Assembly (NCBI RefSeq): GCF_007858255.1
Contig: NZ_VFEU01000002.1
Coordinates: forward strand, 452,179-516,178
Direction: 5' to 3'
From: Pseudomonas rhodesiae
GTDB lineage: Bacteria; Pseudomonadota; Gammaproteobacteria; Pseudomonadales; Pseudomonadaceae
DNA length: 64,000 nt
This document shows positions 56,573 through 64,000 of the stretch, in pieces; positions within the stretch are counted from its first letter, which is position 1; each line of letters begins with the position of its first letter. The position numbers and the translations under genes were made by a program. A model generated the notes under the pieces. That model searched no databases. It was not told where the DNA came from and was given only the letters and a program-made list of their open reading frames with translations.

Positions 56573-58633
56573 ATGGCTTTCGAAGCAATGTTCGCGCCGA
56601 TCCAGATCGGCAAACTGACCATCCGCAACCGCGTGCTCAGCACCGCCCACGCCGAGGTGTACGCCACCGACGGCGGTATGACCACCGACCGCTATGTGAA
56701 GTACTACGAAGAGAAAGCCAAGGGCGGCATCGGCCTGGCGATCTGCGGCGGCTCCTCGGTGGTGGCCATCGATAGTCCCCAGGAATGGTGGAGTTCGGTG
56801 AACCTGTCCACCGACCGCATCATCCCGCACTTCCAGAACCTGGCCGACGCCATGCACAAGCATGGCGCCAAGATCATGATCCAAATTACCCACATGGGCC
56901 GTCGCTCGCGTTGGGACGGCTTCAACTGGCCGACCCTGATGTCGCCGTCCGGTGTGCGCGAGCCGGTGCACCGTGCGACGTGCAAGACCATCGAGCCGGA
57001 AGAAATCTGGCGCGTGATCGGCAACTACGCCCAGGCCGCGCGCCGCGCCAAGGCTGGCGGTCTGGACGGTGTGGAACTGTCCGCCGTGCACCAGCACATG
57101 ATCGACCAGTTCTGGAGCCCACGGGTCAACAAACGCACCGACGAATGGGGCGGCAGCTTTGAAGGCCGCATGAAGTTCGGCCTGGAAGTGTTGAAAGCCG
57201 TGCGCGCCGAAGTGGGTGACGACTTCTGTGTGGGCATGCGCCTGTGTGGCGACGAGTTCCACCCGGACGGTTTGTCCCACGAAGACATGAAGCAGATCGC
57301 CAAGTACTACGACGACACTGGCATGCTGGATTTCATCGGCGTGGTGGGTTCGGGTTGCGACACCCACAACACCCTGGCCAACGTGATCCCCAACATGAGC
57401 TACCCGCCGGAGCCGTTTTTGCATTTGGCCGCCGGGATCAAGGAAGTGGTCAAGGTGCCGGTGCTGCACGCGCAGAACATCAAGGACCCCAACCAGGCCA
57501 CGCGTATCCTCGAAGGCGGCTATGTGGACATGGTCGGCATGACCCGTGCGCACATCGCCGATCCGCACCTGATCGCCAAGATCAAGATGGGGCAGGTCGA
57601 CCAGATCAAGCAGTGCGTCGGCGCCAACTACTGCATCGACCGCCAGTACCAGGGCCTGGATGTGCTGTGCATCCAGAACGCCGCGACCTCCCGTGAATAC
57701 ATGGGCGTGCCGCACATCATCGAGAAATCCACCGGGCCGAAACGCAAGGTGGTGGTGGTCGGTGCCGGCCCGGCCGGGATGGAAGCGGCGCGCGTAGCCG
57801 CCGAACGTGGCCACGACGTAACCCTGTTGGAGAAAAAAGAGTTTATCGGCGGGCAGATCACCACGGCTTCCAAAGCCCCGCAGCGCGATCAGATCGCCGG
57901 TATCACCCGCTGGTACCAACTGGAGTTGGCGCGCCTGAAAGTCGACCTGCGCCTGGGCGTGGCCGCCGATGCCGACACCATCCTGGACCTGCGTCCGGAC
58001 GTGGTAGTGCTGGCCGTCGGCGGTCATCCGTACATCGAGCAGAACGAACACTGGGGCGCCGCCGAAGGCTTGGTGGTCAGCAGTTGGGATGTGCTCGACG
58101 GCAAAGTCGCGCCGGGTAAGAACGTGCTGGTGTACGACACCATCTGCGAATTCACCGGTATGTCGGTGGCGGATTTCCTCGCGGACAAAGGCAGCCAGGT
58201 GGAAATCGTCACCGACGACATCAAGCCTGGCGTGGCCATCGGCGGTACGTCGTTCCCGACTTACTACCGCAGCATGTACCCCAAGGAAGTGATCATGACC
58301 GGCGACATGATGCTGGAAAAGGTCTACCGCGAGGGCGACAAGTTGGTGGCGGTGCTGGAGAACGAATACACCGGCGCCAAAGAGGAGCGGGTGGTCGATC
58401 AAGTGGTGGTGGAGAACGGCGTGCGTCCGGACGAAGCCATTTACTACGGGCTCAAGGAAGGTTCGCGCAACAAAGGCCAGATCGACGTGGAAGCCTTGTT
58501 CGCGATCAAACCGCAACCGTGCCTGAGCGAGCCGGGCGAGGGCTACTTGCTGTTCCGCATCGGTGACTGTGTGGCGCAGCGTAATACCCACGCTGCCATC
58601 TACGACGCCCTGCGCTTGTGCAAAGACTTTTGA
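56573..58633 (+). CDS. dgcA: Dimethylglycine demethylase subunit DgcA
   Basis: A 686-residue flavoenzyme of the trimethylamine-dehydrogenase/old-yellow-enzyme group. An FMN TIM barrel occupies about residues 1-340 (AMFAPIQIGKLTIRNRVLST, ITHMGRRSRW, GVELSAVHQHMIDQFWSP). A cysteine cluster follows, then an FAD/NAD-type domain from about residue 390 (VVVVGAGPAGMEAARVAAER, AVGGHP). The usual four-cysteine [4Fe-4S] motif has Ala at its second position: C348-V-G-A351-N-Y-C354, then C367. The enzyme converts dimethylglycine to sarcosine with DgcB; electrons probably go to the nearby ETF. An ATG at 56573 follows GAGG. Confidence 0.94.
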   Translation: MAFEAMFAPIQIGKLTIRNRVLSTAHAEVYATDGGMTTDRYVKYYEEKAKGGIGLAICGGSSVVAIDSPQEWWSSVNLSTDRIIPHFQNLADAMHKHGAKIMIQITHMGRRSRWDGFNWPTLMSPSGVREPVHRATCKTIEPEEIWRVIGNYAQAARRAKAGGLDGVELSAVHQHMIDQFWSPRVNKRTDEWGGSFEGRMKFGLEVLKAVRAEVGDDFCVGMRLCGDEFHPDGLSHEDMKQIAKYYDDTGMLDFIGVVGSGCDTHNTLANVIPNMSYPPEPFLHLAAGIKEVVKVPVLHAQNIKDPNQATRILEGGYVDMVGMTRAHIADPHLIAKIKMGQVDQIKQCVGANYCIDRQYQGLDVLCIQNAATSREYMGVPHIIEKSTGPKRKVVVVGAGPAGMEAARVAAERGHDVTLLEKKEFIGGQITTASKAPQRDQIAGITRWYQLELARLKVDLRLGVAADADTILDLRPDVVVLAVGGHPYIEQNEHWGAAEGLVVSSWDVLDGKVAPGKNVLVYDTICEFTGMSVADFLADKGSQVEIVTDDIKPGVAIGGTSFPTYYRSMYPKEVIMTGDMMLEKVYREGDKLVAVLENEYTGAKEERVVDQVVVENGVRPDEAIYYGLKEGSRNKGQIDVEALFAIKPQPCLSEPGEGYLLFRIGDCVAQRNTHAAIYDALRLCKDF

Positions 58634-58652
58634 TGAGGTGAACGCGGTCAAA

Positions 58653-58741
58653 TGTGGGAGGGGGCTTGCCCCCGATAGCGGTGGTTCAGCGACAACTGTA
58701 CCAACTGACAGTCCGCCATCGGGAGCAAGCCCCCTCCCACA
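58653..58741. repeat. REPIN
   Basis: GTGGGAGGGGGCTTGCCCCC and TCGGGAGCAAGCCCCCTCCC with the loop CAACTGACAGTCCG, lying inside the dgcA-dgcB gap. Confidence 0.9.
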
Positions 58742-58789
58742 TTCGGGCCAGTTTCACAGTAGACCTGTGCGGTCTGTGGGAGCTTCACC

Positions 58790-60733
58790 ATGTTGAACAC
58801 CTTGCTGCCTATTCTCTTGTTTGCCGCCCTCGGCCTCGCCGTCCTCGGCGCTCTGCGCCGGGTAAACATGTGGCGCCGTGGGCGCGCGTCCAAGGTCGAC
58901 CTGCTGGGCGGCCTGCTGGCCATGCCCAAGCGCTACATGGTCGACCTACACCATGTGGTCGCCCGCGACAAATACATCGCCAACACCCACGTCGCCACGG
59001 CGCTGGGCTTTGTGCTGTCGGCGCTGCTGGCGATCCTGGTGCACGGCTTCGGCCTGCAGAACCGGATCCTCGGCTACGCCTTGCTGCTGGCGTCGGTGCT
59101 GATGTTTGTCGGCGCCACCTTCGTGTACCTGCGTCGGCGCAACCCGCCGTCGCGCCTGTCCAAAGGCCCGTGGATGCGCCTGCCGAAAAGCCTGATGGCG
59201 TTCTCGGTGAGTTTCTTTCTGGTAACCCTGCCGGTGGCGGGCATCCTGCCCGCGGACTTCGGCGGTTGGCTGCTGGCTGCGCTGCTCAGCGTGGGCGTGC
59301 TGTGGGGCGTGAGCGAGATGTTCTTCGGCATGACCTGGGGCGGCCCGATGAAACACGCCTTCGCCGGTGCCCTGCACCTGGCCTGGCACCGCCGCGCCGA
59401 GCGCTTCGGCGGCGGCCGTTCCACCGGGTTGAAACCGTTGGACCTGAGCGACAAAGCCGCGCCCCTGGGCGTGGAAAAGCCCAAGGACTTCACCTGGAAC
59501 CAACTGCTCGGTTTCGACGCCTGCGTGCAGTGCGGCAAGTGTGAGGCCGCGTGCCCCGCGTTCGCCGCCGGCCAGCCGCTGAACCCGAAAAAGCTGATCC
59601 AGGACATGGTGGTCGGCCTGGCGGGCGGCACCGATGCCAAGTTCGCCGGCAGCCCGTATCCGGGCAAAGCTATAGGCGAGCACGGCGGCAATCCGCATCA
59701 GCCGATCGTCAACGGCCTGGTGGACGCCGAGACCCTATGGTCCTGCACCACCTGCCGCGCCTGCGTGGAAGAGTGCCCGATGATGATCGAGCATGTGGAC
59801 GCCATCGTCGACATGCGCCGCCACCTCACCCTGGAAAAAGGCGCGACGCCGAACAAGGGCGCCGAAGTCCTGGAAAACCTGATCGCCACCGACAACCCCG
59901 GCGGCTTCGCTCCGGGCGGTCGCCTGAACTGGGCGGCGGACCTGAACCTGCCATTGCTCAGCGAAAAAGGCAGTACCGAGGTGCTGTTCTGGGTCGGCGA
60001 CGGCGCTTTCGACATGCGCAACCAACGTACCCTGCGTGCGTTCGTCAAAGTGCTGAAAGCGGCCAAGGTCGACTTCGCCGTGCTGGGCCTCGAAGAACGC
60101 GACAGCGGCGACGTGGCGCGGCGCCTGGGCGATGAAGCGACCTTCCAACTGCTGGCCTCGCGCAATATCCAGACCCTGGCCAAGTACAGTTTCAAACGCA
60201 TCGTCACCTGTGACCCGCACAGCTTCCATGTGCTGAAGAACGAGTACGGCGCCTTCAACGGCAACTACCTTGTGCAACACCACAGCACCTTTATGGCCGA
60301 GCTGATCGGCGAAGGCGCGCTGAACCTGGGCCAGCACAAAGGCGACAGCGTGACCTACCACGACCCGTGCTACCTGGGCCGTTACAACGGTGAGTACGAA
60401 GCGCCGCGCCAAGTGCTGCGGGCGTTGGGTATCGAGGTCAAGGAGATGCAGCGCTCCGGTTTCCGCTCACGGTGCTGCGGCGGCGGTGGCGGCGCGCCGA
60501 TCACTGACATTCCCGGCAAGCAACGCATCCCCGATATGCGCATGGAAGACATCCGCAAAACCGGCGCCGAGCTGGTGGCCGTTGGCTGCCCGCAATGCAC
60601 CGCGATGCTCGAAGGGGTGGTCGAACCGCGCCCATTGATCAAGGACATCGCCGAACTGGTGGCCGACGCCTTGCTTGAGGAGGCTCAACCGGCCAAGTCA
60701 CCGACCAAGCGTGAACCTGCGGAGGTGCACTGA
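58790..60733 (+). CDS. dgcB: Dimethylglycine demethylase subunit DgcB (iron-sulfur membrane protein)
   Basis: A 647-residue protein with an N-terminal membrane part (about five hydrophobic segments within residues 1-190), then two ferredoxin-type [4Fe-4S] motifs CVQCGKCEAACP (near residue 244) and CTTCRACVEECP (near residue 318). The C-terminal half holds CCG-type cysteine motifs of the heterodisulfide-reductase family (DPCYLGRYN, RSRCCGGGGG, GCPQC). It is the electron-transfer partner of DgcA. The start is the ATG at 58790 before LLPILLFAALGL. Its stop overlaps the ATG of the ETF alpha gene (TGATG). Confidence 0.93.
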   Translation: MLNTLLPILLFAALGLAVLGALRRVNMWRRGRASKVDLLGGLLAMPKRYMVDLHHVVARDKYIANTHVATALGFVLSALLAILVHGFGLQNRILGYALLLASVLMFVGATFVYLRRRNPPSRLSKGPWMRLPKSLMAFSVSFFLVTLPVAGILPADFGGWLLAALLSVGVLWGVSEMFFGMTWGGPMKHAFAGALHLAWHRRAERFGGGRSTGLKPLDLSDKAAPLGVEKPKDFTWNQLLGFDACVQCGKCEAACPAFAAGQPLNPKKLIQDMVVGLAGGTDAKFAGSPYPGKAIGEHGGNPHQPIVNGLVDAETLWSCTTCRACVEECPMMIEHVDAIVDMRRHLTLEKGATPNKGAEVLENLIATDNPGGFAPGGRLNWAADLNLPLLSEKGSTEVLFWVGDGAFDMRNQRTLRAFVKVLKAAKVDFAVLGLEERDSGDVARRLGDEATFQLLASRNIQTLAKYSFKRIVTCDPHSFHVLKNEYGAFNGNYLVQHHSTFMAELIGEGALNLGQHKGDSVTYHDPCYLGRYNGEYEAPRQVLRALGIEVKEMQRSGFRSRCCGGGGGAPITDIPGKQRIPDMRMEDIRKTGAELVAVGCPQCTAMLEGVVEPRPLIKDIAELVADALLEEAQPAKSPTKREPAEVH

Positions 60734-61953
60734 TGAGCGACATAATCCGCCGCGACCCACGGGCCGAATGGATCGCCCGTAACCGCCTGCACCCGCTGCA
60801 TGCGGCGATGCAGCCGGTGCAGCACAGCTGGATGGGGCCCAATGGCGTCATCCGCAAGAACGTGCATGGCATCGGTTTTATCGGCCCCAACGGCATCAAA
60901 CGCATCGACCGCAGCGGCGTCCAGCAAGGTGGCGCAAGTAAACGTACCGCAGCCGCCGAAGTGCAATTGCCGCTGCATCAGGTCGCTGCGCCGGCGTTCT
61001 ACATCAACGTGGTGCCGGACATGGTCGGTGGCCGCCTGAGTAGCCATGACCGCGACCTGCTTGGCCTGGCCCGGCAGCTGGCCGGCGACGACGGCGCGGT
61101 GTTGGTGGTGGTGTTTGGCGAACACAAGGAAAGTGCGTTTGCCACGGCCGGCGTAGATCGCCTGCTGGTGCTCGACGGCGCCGAATTCGACGGTTATTCG
61201 CCGGAACAACGGGTGCAAGGTCTGCGGGCTGTGGATAACCAATTCAATCCACGCCACTGGCTGCTGCCTGACAGTCGCAGCGGTGGCGGCGAGCTGGGCC
61301 GGCGTTTTGCCGCCAGCCTCAAGGAGCGCCCGGCCACGCGGGTGTGGCAGATCAAAGACAACACCTGCACCGGCCGCGCCGGCGCGGGCCAGGAGGATTT
61401 GGCGCGGCCGCTGCCACGCCTGATTCTGGCCGCCGCCGAATGTGCCGACCCGGTCAGCGAAACCCGCCATGAAGTGTTGCCCGTGGAGTTATCCACAACC
61501 CTGGCGCGCAGCTTGCCGCGTATCGAGGATCTCGGCGCGGTGGCGGTGGACCCGGCGGCCATTCCCATGGCCGAAGCGGAATTTATTTTCTCCGGCGGCA
61601 ACGGCGTCAAGGACTGGGCCCTGTTTCACCAGACCGCCGCCGCACTGGGCGCCACCGAAGGCGCCTCGCGGGTGGCGGTGGACGATGGCTTTATGGCGCG
61701 TGATCGCCAGGTCGGCGCCAGCGGCACCTGGGTCACCGCGCGGGTGTATGTGGCCGTGGGGATTTCCGGGGCGATCCAACACCTGCAAGGCATCGGTGCC
61801 TGCGACAAGGTGGTGGCGATCAACCTCGACCCGGGTTGCGACATGATCAAGCGGGCCGACCTGTCGGTGATCGGCGAAAGCGCCGCGATACTGCACGCCT
61901 TGATCGATGCGGTCGAGGCCTACCGCAACGGCGCCAAGCGCGACGCGGCTTGA
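60733..61953 (+). CDS. etfA: Electron transfer flavoprotein alpha subunit
   Basis: A 406-residue EtfA/FixB-type protein with a longer N-terminal extension than housekeeping EtfA (about 90 residues before the alpha domain at VPDMVGGRLSSHDRDL). The C-terminal FAD-binding domain has SGGNGVKDWALFHQTAAALG, VGASGTWVTARVYVAVGISG with AIQHLQGI, and INLDPGCDMIKRADLSVIGE. In this operon it is expected to accept electrons from DgcAB and pass them to ETF-quinone oxidoreductase. The gene overlaps dgcB by one base and precedes etfB by ten. Confidence 0.88.
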   Translation: MSDIIRRDPRAEWIARNRLHPLHAAMQPVQHSWMGPNGVIRKNVHGIGFIGPNGIKRIDRSGVQQGGASKRTAAAEVQLPLHQVAAPAFYINVVPDMVGGRLSSHDRDLLGLARQLAGDDGAVLVVVFGEHKESAFATAGVDRLLVLDGAEFDGYSPEQRVQGLRAVDNQFNPRHWLLPDSRSGGGELGRRFAASLKERPATRVWQIKDNTCTGRAGAGQEDLARPLPRLILAAAECADPVSETRHEVLPVELSTTLARSLPRIEDLGAVAVDPAAIPMAEAEFIFSGGNGVKDWALFHQTAAALGATEGASRVAVDDGFMARDRQVGASGTWVTARVYVAVGISGAIQHLQGIGACDKVVAINLDPGCDMIKRADLSVIGESAAILHALIDAVEAYRNGAKRDAA

Positions 61954-61963
61954 GGATATGAGC

Positions 61964-62734
61964 ATGAGCACGAATGTAATCAGCCTGGTGTCCATCGGCG
62001 CCCACCCGACTTCCGGTCGCCCGCGCCGCGCCGAGCAGGACGCCCGCGCGGTCGAGCTGGGTTTGCAGCTGGCTGGGGATAAGTTGCAGGTGCTGCATGC
62101 CGGCAACATCGCCGAGCCGACCCTGCGCAGCTATCTGGGCATGGGTTTGCCGCAACTGCATGTGCTGGAGCAACCGGCCACCGCCGACGCACTGCCGGTA
62201 CTCAGCGAGTACCTGCGTGATGCCGGAGCCCAGGTGGTGCTCACCGGCAGTCAGGCGGAAACCGGCGAAGGCTCGGGAATGCTGCCGTTTTTGCTGGCCG
62301 AGCAATTGGGCTGGCCGCTGATTGTGGGGCTGGCCCAGGTGGAGTCCATCGACGGCGGCGTGGCCCATGTGCTGCAAGCCTTGCCACGGGGCCAGCGGCG
62401 GCGCTTGAAGGTGCGCCTGCCGTTTCTGGCCACGGTGGACAATGCCGCGCCCAAACCACGACAGAGCGCCTATGGCCCGGGCCAGCGCGGGGAACTGGCG
62501 GCCCATGAGGTCGAGGTCGAAGACGATGCGCTGTTGATGGGTGCCACCCTGCAACCGGCCAAGCCCCGGCCCAAGCGGCTCAAGGTGATCAAGGCCAAGA
62601 GCGGCGCGGACCGCATGAAAGCGGCCACGGCCAAGGCCAGTGGCGGCGGTGGGCAGGTGCTCAAAGGCGTCAGCGCCGAAGAAGGCGCCCAAGCCATCCT
62701 CAAGTTGCTGATCGAAGAAGGCGTCGTGCGCTGA
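61964..62734 (+). CDS. etfB: Electron transfer flavoprotein beta subunit
   Basis: A 256-residue EtfB/FixA-type protein beginning MSTNVISLVSIGAHPTSGRP, with EPTLRSYLGMGLPQLHVLEQ, VLTGSQAETGEGSGMLPFLL and a basic C-terminal part. Its AMP-binding loop is less canonical than in housekeeping EtfB. The ATG at 61964 has TTGAGGA eight bases upstream and is preferred over 61958 (spacing too short) and 61907. It is the last recognisable gene of the dgc operon; the repeat array follows. Confidence 0.87.
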   Translation: MSTNVISLVSIGAHPTSGRPRRAEQDARAVELGLQLAGDKLQVLHAGNIAEPTLRSYLGMGLPQLHVLEQPATADALPVLSEYLRDAGAQVVLTGSQAETGEGSGMLPFLLAEQLGWPLIVGLAQVESIDGGVAHVLQALPRGQRRRLKVRLPFLATVDNAAPKPRQSAYGPGQRGELAAHEVEVEDDALLMGATLQPAKPRPKRLKVIKAKSGADRMKAATAKASGGGGQVLKGVSAEEGAQAILKLLIEEGVVR

Positions 62735-62756
62735 CCCACCCATACTGCAAAACCAA

Positions 62757-64000
62757 TGTGGGAAGGGGGCTTGCCCCCGATTGCCGTGTGCCAGTCCGAG
62801 TATTTTTAACTGAACCACCGCTATCGGGGGCAAGCCCCCTCCCACAGTTTGATCTTCTTCAAGTTCTGAGATTAAGGAGCGGCTGGCTCAGGCTTCGGCA
62901 CCAGATCCGGTAACCCCGGCTCAAGCGGCTCAAGCGGCTCAAGGTGATCAAAGTGGGAGGGGGCTTGCCCCCGATTGCCGTGTGTCAGGCTGAGTATTTT
63001 TAGCTGAACCACCGCTATCGGGGGCAAGCCCCCTCCCACAGTTTGATCTTCTTCAAGTTCTGAGATTAAGGAGCGGCTGGCTCAGGCTTCGGCACCAGAT
63101 CCGGTAACCCCGGCTCAAGCGGCTCAAGCGGCTCAAGGTGATCAAAGTGGGAGGGGGCTTGCCCCCGATTGCCGTGTGTCAGGCTGAGTATTTTTAGCTG
63201 AACCACCGCTATCGGGGGCAAGCCCCCTCCCACAGTTTGATCTTCTTCAAGTTCTGAGATTAAGGAGCGGCTGGCTCAGGCTTCGGCACCAGATCCGGTA
63301 ACCCCGGCTCAAGCGGCTCAAGCGGCTCAAGGTGATCAAAGTGGGAGGGGGCTTGCCCCCGATAGCGGTAGGACAGTCACAGCATCATTGACTGACTCAC
63401 CTATATCGGGGGCAAGCCCCCTCCCACAGTTTGATCTTCTTCAAGGTCTGAGATTAAGGGGCGGCTGGCTCGGGCTTCGGCACCAGGTCCGGTAACCCCG
63501 GCCCAAGCGGCTCAAGGTGATCAAAGTGGGAGGGGGCTTGCCCCCGATAGCGGTAGGACAGTCACAGCATCATTGACTGACTCACCTATATCGGGGGCAA
63601 GCCCCCTCCCACAGTTTGATCTTCTTCAAGGTCTGAGATTAAGGGGCGGCTGGCTCGGGCTTCGGCACCAGGTCCGGTAACCCCGGCCCAAGCGGCTCAA
63701 GGTGATCAAAGTGGGAGGGGGCTTGCCCCCGATAGCGGTAGGACAGTCACAGCATCATTGACTGACTCACCTATATCGGGGGCAAGCCCCCTCCCACAGT
63801 TTGATCTTCTTCAAGGTCTGAGATTAAGGGGCGGCTGGCTCGGGCTTCGGCACCAGGTCCGGTAACCCCGGCCCAAGCGGCTCAAGGTGACCAATGTGGG
63901 AGGGGGCTTGCCCCCAATAGCGGTAGGACAGTCACAGCATCATTGACTGACTCACCTATATCGGGGGCAAGCCCCCTCCCACAGTTTGATCTTCTTCAAA
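62757..64000. repeat. Tandem array of REPIN plus gene-tail units (194 and 185 bp)
   Basis: The marker ATTAAG recurs at 62871, 63065, 63259, 63453, 63638 and 63823. Steps are 194, 194, 194, 185 and 185 bp. Each unit holds a full REPIN (GGGGGCTTGCCCCC ... GGGGGCAAGCCCCC) and a block that reads leftward as codons for LPDLVPKPEPAAP and a TAA stop, preceded by LEP triplets. The 9-bp difference equals one CGGCTCAAG (Leu-Glu-Pro) repeat. REPIN loops also change from a TGTCAGGCTGAG type to a GGACAGTCACAG type along the array. It runs off the right edge. No other gene is seen here. Confidence 0.93.

Noticed and set aside
56543..58651. A 702-codon leftward frame
   Set aside because: Shadow of dgcA without domain signatures; same for 38252-40411 against betT.
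62757..64000. Possible CRISPR array because of regular direct repeats
   Set aside because: Units are 185-194 bp with the whole unit conserved, not short repeats with unique spacers, and there are no cas genes. They are REPIN-containing tandem duplications.

Overview
The window looks like chromosome of a Pseudomonas of the fluorescens group. Reasons: high-GC coding sequence, the gene order epd-pgk-fba, a choline/carnitine/glycine-betaine catabolic block in the same order as the betA-betB-betI ... gbdR ... dgcAB region known from Pseudomonas, and very many REP/REPIN hairpins with the core GGGGGCTTGCCCCC. No rRNA, tRNA, CRISPR array, integrase or transposase is visible.

Layout. 1-3.4 kb: partial MltA lipoprotein, a c-type cytochrome lipoprotein, LigB flanked by two DUF1090-type proteins. 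3.5-12.4 kb: an ArsR-methyltransferase regulator with metK, then a central carbon block (tktA, epd, pgk, two small lipoproteins including an MliC-like lysozyme inhibitor, fba). 12.5-17.3 kb: an AT-rich islet without visible mobility genes. It reads leftward and holds a 55-residue peptide, a SagB-type dehydrogenase split by a frameshift in a run of nine T, a NodU/TobZ-type carbamoyltransferase and an MFS exporter. This is the most unusual part of the window and looks like an uncharacterised ribosomal-peptide (RiPP-like) biosynthetic locus. 17.3-34 kb: a mixed region with a DUF3757 protein, PL7 alginate lyase, a response-regulator/GGDEF/EAL protein, YgjP-type protease, ElaA, a periplasmic binding protein, YccS, an HI0933-type flavoprotein, DbpA, an MFS transporter, a close RhlA homologue without RhlB, and a TldD/TldE-type pair.

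34-62.7 kb: quaternary-amine metabolism. Choline enters through BetT or the ChoVWX ABC transporter and is oxidised by BetA and BetB to glycine betaine under BetI control. Carnitine is bound by CaiX and converted by CdhA, CdhC and CdhB to glycine betaine under CdhR. Dimethylglycine is demethylated by DgcA/DgcB, probably passing electrons to the adjacent ETF pair. SdaB removes serine made from the resulting glycine. GbdR is the AraC-type activator. Regulatory DNA is readable: a perfect BetI-type palindrome, a -24/-12 sigma-54 promoter before gbdR, and 21-bp-periodic direct repeats before choX/sdaB and caiX/cdhR. An orphan AAA-type ATPase with its own AT-rich promoter interrupts the block at 52.6 kb.

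62.7-64 kb is a tandem array of 194/185-bp units. Each unit combines a REPIN with what reads, on the minus strand, as the 3' end of a coding sequence. Function calls rest on reading the sequence and remembered family features; no database search was run.
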